A DNA stretch of 64,000 nucleotides from Arthrobacter sp. 9AX (GCF_902506095.1 NZ_LR733293.1:3264487-3328486), one strand, 5' to 3'; shown: positions 17,280-26,443, numbered from the stretch's first letter. The notes: generated by a model not told the origin, from the sequence alone. Translations and numbers: made by a program.

Positions 17280-20246
17280 TCAGCCGCGAAGCGCGTTCAG
17301 CAACCGGGCAAAAGCCGGACACTCCCCGCCCGACGACGGGCAGGCCGCCTCGGCGTCCATCGCTTGGCGGAGCCGCTCCTGGCTGAGCGGGGACAGCGTC
17401 CAGCCCAGCGGGGGGTCCAGGGCCGGCCGGGTGGCCGGAGCCACCCGCACCGAACTGCCGCCGAGGCTCCCGGTAAAAGCGGCGCGGGCGGCCAGGCACC
17501 GCACTGACGCCGGCGCACAAACGTCGGAGCCGGCGTCGAGCCTTTGCATCCAGCTGGTGGCATCCGACTGCAGGTTCTTGGCGCTGATGCCCACGAGCGG
17601 AACGGCGAGTTCTCCGGCCAGTTCGGGCGGGCCTGCCACCACGTCCGCGCCTATGGAATTCTGCAGGAAGAGGAAAACGGGCATCAGGAACGGCTGTCCG
17701 GCTGCCGCCTCGCTGTTGCGTGACCGGAGGGCCGCCTGGAACACCGGCCAGAGGTCGTGCAGCGTGCCGAGGCCGGAGCCTTCGGAGTATCCGCCGTCGA
17801 TGGCCTGGTAGGCGTGCGCCGGTCCGCAGTCCCCGTTGTGCCGGTATGGGATGCGTCCTGCCGGCGAGATGATGGGGAACCGGGCGGACAAAAGGGACGC
17901 CGTGGACCACGAGAGACGCAATGGGCAGGCGTCCGGGGCCAGGAGGTCGATGGACAGCGGTGTGGCACCCTCGCGGCAGCTTTCGCTCCTGGGCACCGCG
18001 TCCTGGGCCTCGTATCCTGTCTGGGTTCTGCTGGCGCCGGACAGGTCGATCTGGCTGATGAGCAGCCGGCACCCGATGCCGGACGCCGTGGAATTCAGGA
18101 CCAGCGCCCCGGTGCGGCCGTTGCCTGGATCCGCCGCCTCCCACGGTTCAACGAGCCTGCCCGCGGCCCGTTCCCACGCGCGTTCCATCGCGGCTGCCCG
18201 GTCCTGCCAGGCCGCGCCGGTGTCCGTTGCAGGGCCGGTTCCCACCAGGACGTCGGTGCCGCCCGCCACGAGGTCGCCCACCAGCGCCCCGGCCACCCCG
18301 GCCGCGAGCGCTTCCGGCCCGGCGAGCCTGGCCACCACGTCCACCGGGTCCTCGTTCCCGCCACCGTAGAGCTGAGTGACCACGAGCCCCAGGGACCCTC
18401 CGCTGATGCCGCTGGAGAGAATGACTGACTCACTCCCGCAGGGAATTTCTCCGAGTTTGTCCAGGGCTGCGACAGCCCAGGCAGCGGCGCGGATCCCGCC
18501 GCCCTCGGCAGCCACGAAGACCACCGGCCGGACTGTTGCCGTGCCTTCAGCCGTGGCCACTTCCACGGAGCAGCCCGCATTGGCGCTGAGCCATTGATCC
18601 ACGTAGTCCTGCACTGCAGGGCGCGCGGCCCTGGCCGGTTCGCCGGCTGCCTCACGGACTGCGTGGATCCTCGGGTCGCCGCCGCCCAGGGACGTCACGG
18701 CCAGGGTCAGCAGGACCAGGCTGACAATCGGGTTTGCCCGGAGGCCAAGCTTTTCGAAGATCCAGATGGCCCGCTGCTGCTGCAGCTCCACCACCAGGAA
18801 GCCCACCACTACGGTCCAGGCCAGGACGCTGACGACGGCGGTGGCCGGGACTCCGAGGAACCGGGTGGTTTCGGCGGGGGCGGCAAGGAGGAACGCCAAC
18901 ACCACTGCCGCCAGCAGCAGGGATGCCCGGGACGCTTTAATGGCCGCAGACGAGGAAGGAGTGGTGGGATCAAGCAGACCGGAGAGCCCGGTGGTCATCG
19001 CCTGCCACGTCCCGCGCAGGAGGAGGGCCGTGGCGTAGAACGCGCCGAGCACCACCAGCCAGCCGAAGGCAAGGAACAGCCCGGACCAGCCATAGGGCGC
19101 CGGCCCTCCGTTGGCCAGGCCCAGCACCACGGGCCCGGTGAAGGACCGGACCAGCGCCATGCCGGACACTACCGCGAAGGAGCAGGCCAGCACATCCCCG
19201 CAACGCCAGGCCTCCACGGCCCTGGCTACGTCCAGCGGCCACGGTGTGGGCTGCTGGGACGGGTACTTGTTGCGCAGGCACAGCGAAAGGACCATCACGA
19301 CGGCGGGAATGGCGAGCGCGGCAAGGATCCAGGGTCCGGGCGGCTGGGGAAGGTGCCCGGTGAGCGCAGCCAGGACCAGCCCGGCGACGAGCAGCGCGGG
19401 ACCGTACAGCCACCACCGGACCACGGCCGGCGGCTTGGGCACCTGCGTGACATGCAGGGCCCAGGCCAGCTCGGACCGCCGCCGTCCCAGCACGAAGAGC
19501 CCTGCAGCGCCCACCAGGACCACCACGAAAGCCATCCACCAGTGCGGGGAGGCGAGCCCGTCCGCTGCCCAGGGCCGCTGGGCGTCGGGAAGCTGGTCAC
19601 TCACCCCGGGGATGGGGAGCAAGGCCATGGCGGCGACGCCCAGCACGGCGGCGAGGCTCAGCCGCTGGAGGAGGACGGCCTGCCGGGTGCGCCGCTGCCG
19701 CAGGGCCAACCACCGGCGCAGCACGCGGTAGTAGAGGACTGAGATTCCCAGGAGGGCAAGCGACGCCCATTTGGCGTACGCAAGGACCGCCAGGGCCAGC
19801 GCGGTGCCGGCGCTCTGGAAATGCGTGGACAGGTGGGCCAGTGCCACGGATTCGCCCAGCTCACACCCCAGCACCACCAGTACCAGTGCCCGCAGCCACC
19901 GGAAGCGGTGCAGTACCCGCCAGAGGAGGCTGAAGTACCCGAGCGCAAACAGGGCGTCCGCCACGGCATACATCTGCAGGTAACGGCCCAGTTCGGCCGC
20001 CTGCACCGTGTCCAGTCCGCGCCACAGTGTCCACGAGTCGACCCGCTGCCCGGCTTCCAGCCCCTGCAGGCCGCCGGCGGTGCGGCTCGCTCCGCTTCCG
20101 GCCGGGACCGCCCCGGCAATCAGCCTGTCCGTCTCGGCCATGGTGACCCAGAGGGCCAGCAGGGCGGAGACAACGGTGGCGGTGCGCCAGCGGAAGATCC
20201 GCTCAGCGTAAGGGGGTAGAACGGTACCTTCCATCGGAGCGGACAT
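17280..20246 (-). CDS. Large membrane-embedded patatin-like hydrolase
   Basis: This 988-residue protein has an N-terminal membrane half with many hydrophobic helices between about residues 20 and 530. A C-terminal patatin-like lipase domain follows. The hydrolase half has an oxyanion-loop-like AAEGGGIRAAAW, the nucleophile Ser615 in SSGISGGSLG (GxSxG), and the dyad aspartate Asp817 in AIDGGYSEG. Together these give the Ser-Asp patatin dyad. The membrane half suggests action on phospholipids or a lipid-linked substrate at the membrane. ATG 20246 was preferred over 20282, though neither has a strong ribosome site. The gene appears monocistronic. The substrate is unknown. Confidence 0.8.
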   Translation of the reverse strand: MSAPMEGTVLPPYAERIFRWRTATVVSALLALWVTMAETDRLIAGAVPAGSGASRTAGGLQGLEAGQRVDSWTLWRGLDTVQAAELGRYLQMYAVADALFALGYFSLLWRVLHRFRWLRALVLVVLGCELGESVALAHLSTHFQSAGTALALAVLAYAKWASLALLGISVLYYRVLRRWLALRQRRTRQAVLLQRLSLAAVLGVAAMALLPIPGVSDQLPDAQRPWAADGLASPHWWMAFVVVLVGAAGLFVLGRRRSELAWALHVTQVPKPPAVVRWWLYGPALLVAGLVLAALTGHLPQPPGPWILAALAIPAVVMVLSLCLRNKYPSQQPTPWPLDVARAVEAWRCGDVLACSFAVVSGMALVRSFTGPVVLGLANGGPAPYGWSGLFLAFGWLVVLGAFYATALLLRGTWQAMTTGLSGLLDPTTPSSSAAIKASRASLLLAAVVLAFLLAAPAETTRFLGVPATAVVSVLAWTVVVGFLVVELQQQRAIWIFEKLGLRANPIVSLVLLTLAVTSLGGGDPRIHAVREAAGEPARAARPAVQDYVDQWLSANAGCSVEVATAEGTATVRPVVFVAAEGGGIRAAAWAVAALDKLGEIPCGSESVILSSGISGGSLGLVVTQLYGGGNEDPVDVVARLAGPEALAAGVAGALVGDLVAGGTDVLVGTGPATDTGAAWQDRAAAMERAWERAAGRLVEPWEAADPGNGRTGALVLNSTASGIGCRLLISQIDLSGASRTQTGYEAQDAVPRSESCREGATPLSIDLLAPDACPLRLSWSTASLLSARFPIISPAGRIPYRHNGDCGPAHAYQAIDGGYSEGSGLGTLHDLWPVFQAALRSRNSEAAAGQPFLMPVFLFLQNSIGADVVAGPPELAGELAVPLVGISAKNLQSDATSWMQRLDAGSDVCAPASVRCLAARAAFTGSLGGSSVRVAPATRPALDPPLGWTLSPLSQERLRQAMDAEAACPSSGGECPAFARLLNALRG

Positions 20247-20356
20247 GACGCAACCCCCATCGGCCTGGCGCCCCTGCATCACCAGCGATATCGGTGCGTG
20301 CTTGAATGGTGCGCCAGGCCGGGAGCGCTGTCAATCCGCTGTTGTACGAGGATGGG

Positions 20357-21298
20357 TCAGGGGATGTTGCTGCCGCGCGCCGTCACCCAGAGTTTGTACC
20401 AGTCCGCGCGGCTCATGGCCTTGGCCACGCGGGCGGCGTCCGCGCAGGCGCGGATGCGGCGGGGGTTGACCGTCCCGATCACCGGCGCGATGCCGGCCGG
20501 GTGCCTCATCAGCCACCCCAGCAGCACTGATTCACCGGAACTGCCGTACTCCCCCGCCAGCTCCGCCACCAGTGCTGCGGTGGCCGCCTCTGCCGGGGTT
20601 TGACTGTCGGGTTCCGCCCCCGTGTACAGGCCTCTGGCGAGGGAGCCGTAGGCCTGCAGCGTGACTCCGTTGCGTGTGCAGTATTCAAGCGTGCCGTGCG
20701 GGAAGCTGTAGTCCAAGTGCTCGGCGTGGTTCACCAGCACCTGGCTTTCCAGCCAGGCCCGCTTGAGCAGGCTCATCTCCAGCTGGTTCGCCACCACGGG
20801 AGTTTCCAGCCGGTCCTGCAGCGCCTCGATCTGCGCACCGGACATGTTGGACACGCCCAGCTGCCGGACCTTGCCTTCCACCATCAGCTGCCCGACGGCG
20901 GAAGCAACCTCCGCCGGGTCCGCCAAGGGATCGGGGCGGTGCAACAGGAGGATGTCCACATAGTCCGTCCGCAGCCGCTTCAGGCTTTCGTTGACCCGCT
21001 CCAGGATGGCTTCCCGGCTGAGGTCATAGTGGGTCTGCAGCCCGCGTTCGTTCAGCCTGATCCCGCACTTGGTCTGCAGCCTGATGCGGTCCCGGAGCCC
21101 CGGCGATGCAGCGAGCACCTCGCCGAACACCGCTTCGGACTTGCCGCTGCGGTAGATGTCCGCGTGATCGAACAGCGTGATTCCGGCGTCCAGGGCAGCC
21201 GAGACGGCGGCAGCGGCCTCGTCCACATGCTCACCGGCGTGGGGCTCGTCGGACCAGCTGCCGCCCAGGCCCATGCAGCCGTAGATGAGTTCCTGCAT
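20357..21298 (-). CDS. Aldo/keto reductase (YdhF-like)
   Basis: This 313-residue NADPH-dependent oxidoreductase has the AKR barrel. Residues include the catalytic Asp and Tyr in GITLFDHADIYRSGKSE, Lys in RIRLQTKCGIR, and His in DILLLHRPDPL. The NADP-binding end has VLLGWLMRHPAGIAPVIGTVNPRRI. It is closest in style to E. coli YdhF. It lies 31 bases downstream of the alpha-glucosidase on the same strand, so both may be expressed from the ROK-controlled promoter. The natural substrate is unknown. Confidence 0.87.
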   Translation of the reverse strand: MQELIYGCMGLGGSWSDEPHAGEHVDEAAAAVSAALDAGITLFDHADIYRSGKSEAVFGEVLAASPGLRDRIRLQTKCGIRLNERGLQTHYDLSREAILERVNESLKRLRTDYVDILLLHRPDPLADPAEVASAVGQLMVEGKVRQLGVSNMSGAQIEALQDRLETPVVANQLEMSLLKRAWLESQVLVNHAEHLDYSFPHGTLEYCTRNGVTLQAYGSLARGLYTGAEPDSQTPAEAATAALVAELAGEYGSSGESVLLGWLMRHPAGIAPVIGTVNPRRIRACADAARVAKAMSRADWYKLWVTARGSNIP

Positions 21299-21329
21299 CA
21301 GGAGTGCAGCCCCTTACGGTGGGCCGGCA

Positions 21330-23042
21330 TCAGCGCAGCCACGCGGTGGTGTTGGCCGGCAGCTTCCCGTCCTCCAGCGGCGCGCTGGTGACCAGCACCT
21401 CGCCTTCCGGAAGGTCGACGGCGGTGTTCCCGAAGTTGGTCACGGACTGCCAGCCATTGGGGCGGCGGAAGTGCAGGACCTCCGGATTGCCGGCGTCCAC
21501 CCATTCCAGCTCTTCATCGGTCAGCAGTTCGCGGCGCAGCTTCAGGGCCTTCCGGTAGAGCTCCAGCGTGGAGCCCTGGGTCCCGTCCTGCGCTTCGACG
21601 GCGTACTTGCTGAACCAGTCGGGCTGGGGCAGGTGCGCGCCGCCGTCCCCGAAGCCGAAGGAGGTTCCCTCAACTTTCCAAGGCAGCGGGACGCGGCAGC
21701 CGTCGCGGCCGATCTCCACACCCCGGTTGCGGAAGAAGGACGGGTCCTGGCGCTCGGACTCGGGGATCTCGGCGACTTCCTGGAGCCCCAGTTCCTCGCC
21801 CTGGTACAGGTAGGCCGACCCCGGCACGGCGAGCATCAGCAAGGTGGCGGCGCGGGCGCGCCGTTCGCCGAGCTCCACGTCCAGGTCCTCCTTGGGCCCG
21901 CCGGCGAGCAGCCAGTCCTTGCCGTCCTGGCCCTTGGCGCCGGCTTTGTCCTTGGACACCTGCGGCAGGCCGTAGCGGGTGGCGTGGCGGACCACGTCGT
22001 GGTTGGAGAACACCCAGGTGCTGGAGGCGCCGGTAGCGGCGGCCTCGGCCAGGTTCCGGCTGATGATCTCCTTGTACTCGGCGGCGTCGAAATCAGCCTG
22101 GAGCAGGTCGAAGTTGAACGCCTGGCCGAGCCCCTCCGGGCTGGCGTACCGGGCCCGGCGGGTGGCGTGGACCCAGGCCTCGGCGACGGCGGTGCGCGGC
22201 GGGTTGTACTCGTTGAACACCTCACGCCATTCGGCGTAGATCTCATGCACTTCATCGCGGTCCCAGAACGGGTGCGTGCCGTCGTCGAACCCGTCCACGC
22301 CGGTGTTGGCCGCGCTCAGTTCGAGCTTGGACAGCAGCGGCTCGGTGAGGTCCTTGGTGAGCGCGTGCGCCACGTCCACCCGGAAGCCGTCCACGCCGCG
22401 GTCGGACCAGAAGCGCAGGGTCTTCAGGAAGTCCTCACGGATTTCCCGGTTGGACCAGTTCAGGTCGGGCTGCTCCTTGGCGAAGATGTGCATGTACCAC
22501 TGGCCGGGGGTGCCGTCCGGTTCCGTGATGCGCTCCCAGGCCGGGCCGCCGAAGACGGAGTCCCAGTCCGACGGCGGGAACTCACCGTTGGGGCCCTTTC
22601 CGTCACGGAAGATGTAGCGGTCGCGGGCCGGGGATCCCTTGGGCGCGGCAAGAGCCTCCCGGAACCACTCGTGCCGGTCCGAGGAGTGGTTGGGCACGAT
22701 GTCCGCGATCAGCTTGATGCCGGCCGCATGCAGGGCCTTCGCCATTTCGTCGAAATCCTCGAGTGTTCCCAGTTTGGGGTCCACGTTGCGGTAGTCGTCC
22801 ACGTCGTAGCCGCCGTCCGCGAGGGCCGAAGGGTAGAACGGGCTCAGCCAGACGGCGTCGATCCCCAGGGATTTCAGGTACGGAACCTTGGCGGTGATGC
22901 CCCTGAGGTCGCCGATGCCGTCACCGTTCGAATCCGCGAAACTGCGCGGATAGATCTGGTACACGGAGGCCTGGCGCCACCAGTTCGGATCGGCGAGGCG
23001 GTCGGAATCGGAAAGGGTTGCCAGAGTGGCGGTGGTGGACAA
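21330..23042 (-). CDS. Alpha-glucosidase, glycoside hydrolase family 13
   Basis: This 570-residue cytosolic glucosidase resembles oligo-1,6-glucosidase and maltase. It has the GH13 regions in order: QIYPRSFADSNGDGIGDLRGI, DIVPNHSS, the nucleophile Asp223 in GFRVDVAHAL, the acid/base Glu288 in AVAEAWV, and the transition-state Asp in FSNHDVVRHATR. There is no signal peptide, so imported oligosaccharides are probably its substrates. It is divergent from a ROK-type regulator across a 99-base AT-rich region, which suggests local sugar control. No ABC sugar transporter is adjacent. Confidence 0.92.
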   Translation of the reverse strand: MSTTATLATLSDSDRLADPNWWRQASVYQIYPRSFADSNGDGIGDLRGITAKVPYLKSLGIDAVWLSPFYPSALADGGYDVDDYRNVDPKLGTLEDFDEMAKALHAAGIKLIADIVPNHSSDRHEWFREALAAPKGSPARDRYIFRDGKGPNGEFPPSDWDSVFGGPAWERITEPDGTPGQWYMHIFAKEQPDLNWSNREIREDFLKTLRFWSDRGVDGFRVDVAHALTKDLTEPLLSKLELSAANTGVDGFDDGTHPFWDRDEVHEIYAEWREVFNEYNPPRTAVAEAWVHATRRARYASPEGLGQAFNFDLLQADFDAAEYKEIISRNLAEAAATGASSTWVFSNHDVVRHATRYGLPQVSKDKAGAKGQDGKDWLLAGGPKEDLDVELGERRARAATLLMLAVPGSAYLYQGEELGLQEVAEIPESERQDPSFFRNRGVEIGRDGCRVPLPWKVEGTSFGFGDGGAHLPQPDWFSKYAVEAQDGTQGSTLELYRKALKLRRELLTDEELEWVDAGNPEVLHFRRPNGWQSVTNFGNTAVDLPEGEVLVTSAPLEDGKLPANTTAWLR

Positions 23043-23066
23043 GGGATGATCCTTCGCTTCATATCG

Positions 23067-23096
23067 ACTAATATTTATTTTGAATCTAAATTTAGT
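23067..23096. promoter_or_regulatory. Candidate ROK-repressor operator between alpha-glucosidase and regulator
   Basis: The divergent intergenic region is strikingly AT-rich for this genome. It contains a perfect 10-bp palindrome CTAAATTTAG (23086-23095). A wider dyad pairs ACTAA (23067-23071) with TTAGT (23092-23096). ROK-family regulators are known to bind AT-rich palindromes near sugar genes. The placement would let one repressor control both divergent genes. This is inference from position and symmetry. Confidence 0.55.
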
Positions 23097-23141
23097 TGCT
23101 CAAGTATTATCTGGCGCGAAGTTCGGAAAGGTCAACACCCA

Positions 23142-24350
23142 ATGCCTGAAGCAACCGCCGCCTCGCCCCAGCTGCTGCGGAGGGTCAGTGCCGGGGCGGT
23201 CCTGGAATTCATGCGCGCATCCGGCGCCGTCACGGTCACCGACGTCCTTGAAGCCACGGGTCTGACGCGTGCCACCGCCATTGCGGTATGCGAAGACCTC
23301 AAGGATCGCGGCTGGATCCGCGAACTGGAAAACCAGCGGGCCTTCGGTGAGTACCAGAAAGGGCGGCCGGCCAGGCGGTTCGAGCTCAATGAGCGCGCCG
23401 GCTGCGTCCTGGGCATGGACGTGGGTATTTCCAAGGCAACAGTGGTGGTCTCGGACCTCCGGGGAAACACCTTGGGCCGCTCCAGCCAGCCCTTTGCCGC
23501 GGCGGAGATCTCCGCCGCGGAACGCGTCGCCGTCATTGACCGCACGGCCCTGATGGCCCTCCGCAGCGTTGGCGTCCCGCCGGATGCGGTCCTCGCCGTC
23601 AGCGCCGGCATTGCCGCGCCCGTGGACCGCAACGGCGAGGTACTGGCGGCCCAGCATTTCTGGGGATTGTTCGACGTCGGCCTGAAATCCGCCCTGCGCG
23701 ACCGGCGCGGCTGGACGGTACTGCTGGAAAACGACGCCAACCTTGCCGCCCTCGGTGAGCGCTGGCAGGGCGCAGCGGCGGGGATCGACGACGTCGTGGT
23801 GATCCTCGCCAGCGAACGCCTCGGAGCGGGCGTGATCGACGGCGGACGGCTGCTGCACGGCAGCCGCGGGGGCGCCGGCGAACTCGCCTTCCTCGACCAG
23901 GTCCAGGGCGTGGGCGACACGTTCGGCATCGCAAGCCTTGCCCGGACGTGGGCCGCCGAGGCCCTCGCCGGCAAGGCCGGGACCTCGCTCCGTGCCCGTG
24001 CCGCCGGCCGGGGCGTTGAAGCCGAGGACGTCTTCGCCGCTGCCGCTGATGGTGACAAGGTGGCGCTGCGGATTCTGGACCGCCTGGCAGACAGGGTGGC
24101 CCGCGTGATTGCTGCCGTGGCAACGCTGCTCAACCCGGAGCTGGTGGTCATTGGCGGCGCCGTGGCCAACTCCGCGGGCGTCCTCCTGGAACGCGTCGCG
24201 GAGCGGTTGAAGGGTCTGACCGCTACTCCCCCGCGCGTGGCAGTCTCACCGCTGGGCGACTCCATCGTTACGGTGGGCGCTGTGCGGTGTGCACTGGACT
24301 ATGTGGAGACACACTCCCTGGACCTCCAACTGGCCGGAACCGTCAGCTAA
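23142..24350 (+). CDS. ROK-family transcriptional regulator
   Basis: This 402-residue regulator has an N-terminal winged helix-turn-helix (about 10-75, with VTVTDVLEATGLTRATAIAVCEDLKDRGWI). A ROK sugar-kinase-like domain follows (LGMDVGISKATVVVSDLRG phosphate loop, LENDANLAALGE, and GGAGELAF). The typical ExGH sugar/metal motif and the CxCGxxGC zinc motif are not intact (GELAFLDQVQGVGD), so the effector site may be altered. ATG 23142 follows GGAAAGG. An open frame extending far upstream is antisense to the alpha-glucosidase and is not used. Its 3' end overlaps the next convergent gene by eight bases. It is probably the repressor of the alpha-glucosidase. Confidence 0.88.
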   Translation: MPEATAASPQLLRRVSAGAVLEFMRASGAVTVTDVLEATGLTRATAIAVCEDLKDRGWIRELENQRAFGEYQKGRPARRFELNERAGCVLGMDVGISKATVVVSDLRGNTLGRSSQPFAAAEISAAERVAVIDRTALMALRSVGVPPDAVLAVSAGIAAPVDRNGEVLAAQHFWGLFDVGLKSALRDRRGWTVLLENDANLAALGERWQGAAAGIDDVVVILASERLGAGVIDGGRLLHGSRGGAGELAFLDQVQGVGDTFGIASLARTWAAEALAGKAGTSLRARAAGRGVEAEDVFAAAADGDKVALRILDRLADRVARVIAAVATLLNPELVVIGGAVANSAGVLLERVAERLKGLTATPPRVAVSPLGDSIVTVGAVRCALDYVETHSLDLQLAGTVS

Positions 24351-24999
24351 GGGATTCCAGCGCCGCCGCCACCGGCAGGGAGCCGTCGCAGAATTCAATG
24401 GTTTTGCCCGCAGTCCCCGGCAGGTCCAGCACCGCCGCTGCCACGATGGCCGTGTTGCCGCGCGACGTTGCCCGCTCCCCCGCCGGATCCGGGTCCACCG
24501 TGACCATGCCGGTGCCGGGCTTTTCCGTCAGGGTCCCCGGCCCCAGGATGGTCCAGGCCAGATCGGTCCCGCGGAGGTATTCGTCGGCGGCGGCCTTGGC
24601 CTCGGCGTACGCGAAAAAGCTGTGGTCCCCGGGCACTCCGTGGTCCTTGCGGGCTCCCAGGTAGGACACCATCACGTAGCGGCTGACTCCTGCCTGCGCC
24701 GCGGCGTCCATGGAGCGGATGGCCGCATCCCGGTCCACGGCGTACGTCCGCTCCGGGTTCCCACCGCCTGCGCCTGCGGACCAGACCACGGCGTCGTGGC
24801 CCTGCAGCGCCTCGGCGAGGGCCGCCGTCGTCGACTGCTCCACGTCGAGGACCGACGGCGTGGCGCCCGTTTCCGCTACGTCGGCGGCATGGTCCGGGTT
24901 GCGGATGAACGAGGTGACGTTGTGGCCTTCTTCCGCGAGCAGGGTGGACAGGTGCAGGGCCACTTTGCCGTGGCCGCCGATGATGGCGATGCGTGTCAT
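24343..24999 (-). CDS. NAD(P)-binding SDR/NmrA-like protein
   Basis: This 218-residue Rossmann-fold protein starts MTRIAIIGGHGKVALHLSTLL, a GxxGxxx dinucleotide site. It continues with DAVVWSAGAGG and SRYVMVSYLGARKDHG, a pattern of atypical SDRs (SDR_a5, NmrA or NAD-dependent epimerase-like). The usual Tyr-x3-Lys is present as FAYAEAKAAADEYLRG. The substrate is not evident. It is transcribed towards the ROK gene and overlaps it by eight bases at the 3' end. The RibD-like gene lies 16 bases upstream on the same strand, so the two may be co-transcribed. Confidence 0.82.
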   Translation of the reverse strand: MTRIAIIGGHGKVALHLSTLLAEEGHNVTSFIRNPDHAADVAETGATPSVLDVEQSTTAALAEALQGHDAVVWSAGAGGGNPERTYAVDRDAAIRSMDAAAQAGVSRYVMVSYLGARKDHGVPGDHSFFAYAEAKAAADEYLRGTDLAWTILGPGTLTEKPGTGMVTVDPDPAGERATSRGNTAIVAAAVLDLPGTAGKTIEFCDGSLPVAAALESLS

Positions 25000-25015
25000 G
25001 CCCCCATTCTGCCCC

Positions 25016-25573
25016 TTAGGCCGGACACCGGTAACGCAGGTAGACCACGCCGTTGCTGAACCGGCGCTCGTCCAGGAGTTCGAGCTGAAGGTCCAGTCCG
25101 TCGGGCAGATACCGCAGGCCCCCTCCCACCGCCACCGGGTTGAGGAAAACCTGGCATTCGTCCACGAGCCCTGCCCGGAGCGCGGCCGCGGCCAGGGTGG
25201 CGCCGCCGATGCCGATGTTCCGGTCGGTGCCAGCCTTCAGCTGCCGCACGGCGTCCGGGTTGAAGCTGCGTTCGAGCCGGGTGCGGGCGGTGGTGACATG
25301 GGGAAGGGACGTGGAATAGACAACCTTGTCTACCCCGCTCCAGATCCGGGCGAAGTCCTGGATGACCGGCGGATCACCGGGACCGCCCAGGGTCTCCCAG
25401 GCCGCCATGACCCCGTACATCCGCCGCCCGAAAAGGTACGTGCCGGAGCCGCGCTCCAGGTGGTTCACGAAGGCGTGGACTTCCTCATCCGGCGCGCTCC
25501 AGTCGAAGTTGCCCTGGCTGTCTGCGAGGTAGCCGTCCAGAGAGGTGATCCCGGAGTAGATGAGCTGGCCCAT
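25016..25573 (-). CDS. RibD C-terminal/dihydrofolate-reductase-like protein
   Basis: This 185-residue protein of the RibD-C/DHFR-like fold starts MGQLIYSGITSLDGYLADSQGNFDWSAPDEEVH and has GTYLFGRRMYGVMAAWETL and a late IGIGGATLAAAALRAGLVDECQVFLNPVAVGGG. These features match YyaP/YwjB-type proteins, which are not true folate reductases. It is a stand-alone reductase domain without the RibD deaminase. It is probably an NADPH-dependent reductase of unknown substrate. The real folA of this window lies at 6991-7575. Confidence 0.83.
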   Translation of the reverse strand: MGQLIYSGITSLDGYLADSQGNFDWSAPDEEVHAFVNHLERGSGTYLFGRRMYGVMAAWETLGGPGDPPVIQDFARIWSGVDKVVYSTSLPHVTTARTRLERSFNPDAVRQLKAGTDRNIGIGGATLAAAALRAGLVDECQVFLNPVAVGGGLRYLPDGLDLQLELLDERRFSNGVVYLRYRCPA

Positions 25574-25621
25574 CCGCCCATTCTGCCGGTGCCGGCCGGT
25601 TTGCGTAAGGGCAGGAGTTCC

Positions 25622-26443
25622 CTACCCGGAGCGAGGCCGGTCCACGCTGCTCCCGGGCGGCCGCTCCCGGACGAGGAACTGCTGGGCCATGGTCCAGAGG
25701 TTGGTGACGGTCCAGTAAATGAGGACACCGAGGGGGAAGAGGACGCCACCCAGGCCGAACACCACAGGCAGGCTGTAGAGCAGGATCCTCTGCTGCCTCA
25801 TAAAAGGCGGTTCCGGGGCGCCGGGGACCGCGGTCCGGGCGAGGATCAGCTTCTGCGTGACGAACTGCACAGCAGTCATGGCGAGGATCATCAGGACCGT
25901 CAGCACAACGACGGCCGCCTGGTTACCGCCGCCGTGCAGCACGGATGCGGTCAGCGGGGCGCCGAAGATGCTGGACTGGTTGAACTGCGCCACCTGGTCG
26001 CGGCCCATGGCGCCGATCCCCGCGCCTTGGGCGGCCAGGGTGCTGATGCCGGACAGGACCTGGAACAGCGCCAGGAAGAAGGGCACCTGGATCAGCACGG
26101 GCAGGCAGGCCGAGAAGGGGTTGGTCCCGTGCTTCTTGTACAACGCCATCTGTTCCTGGACCATCGCCTGCCGGGAGAGGGGATCTGTTTTGCCCTGGTA
26201 CTTTTCCTGCAGCTTCATCAGGTCCGGCTGCAGGAGGCGCATCCGGCGCTGGGCGTTGACCTGCTGCAGGAATATGGGGATCAGGGCGGCCCGGATCACC
26301 AGCACCAGCCCGATGATGGACAACGTCCACGTCCAGCCGCTGGCCGCCGGCATGTCCAAGGCGCTCAGCGCGTCATGACAGCCCACCATAATGGCGGACA
26401 CAAGCCACCTGAACGGAACCATGATTTCGTCAAGAAAGCCCAT
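25622..26443 (-). CDS. YidC/Oxa1-family membrane insertase paralogue
   Basis: This 273-residue membrane protein is an Oxa1/YidC-type insertase. It has SWTLSIIGLVLVIRAALIPIFLQQVNAQRRM with the conserved basic residue in the first membrane helix. RLLQPDLMKLQEKYQGK then forms the coiled cytoplasmic loop, and NPFSACLPVLIQVPFFLALFQVL follows. Later helices include LLYSLPVVFGLGGVLFPLGVLIYWTVTNLWTMAQQFLV. ATG 26443 is supported by GGGGA about seven bases upstream. The housekeeping yidC of actinobacteria sits with rnpA and jag, which are absent here, so this is likely a second copy. Confidence 0.86.
   Translation of the reverse strand: MGFLDEIMVPFRWLVSAIMVGCHDALSALDMPAASGWTWTLSIIGLVLVIRAALIPIFLQQVNAQRRMRLLQPDLMKLQEKYQGKTDPLSRQAMVQEQMALYKKHGTNPFSACLPVLIQVPFFLALFQVLSGISTLAAQGAGIGAMGRDQVAQFNQSSIFGAPLTASVLHGGGNQAAVVVLTVLMILAMTAVQFVTQKLILARTAVPGAPEPPFMRQQRILLYSLPVVFGLGGVLFPLGVLIYWTVTNLWTMAQQFLVRERPPGSSVDRPRSG

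Noticed and set aside
18594..19742. A long + strand open frame of 382 residues
   Set aside because: It lies wholly antisense to the patatin-like gene, is low-complexity (Gln/Gly/His-rich) and has no domain. It is a shadow of high-GC coding on the other strand.
21285..23141. N-terminal extension of the ROK gene
   Set aside because: The open frame upstream of ATG 23142 is antisense to the alpha-glucosidase. The helix-turn-helix begins shortly after 23142 and a ribosome site lies there.
25016..25573. A second folA
   Set aside because: It has the RibD-C/DHFR-like fold but lacks the folate-binding residues seen in the true folA at 6991-7575.
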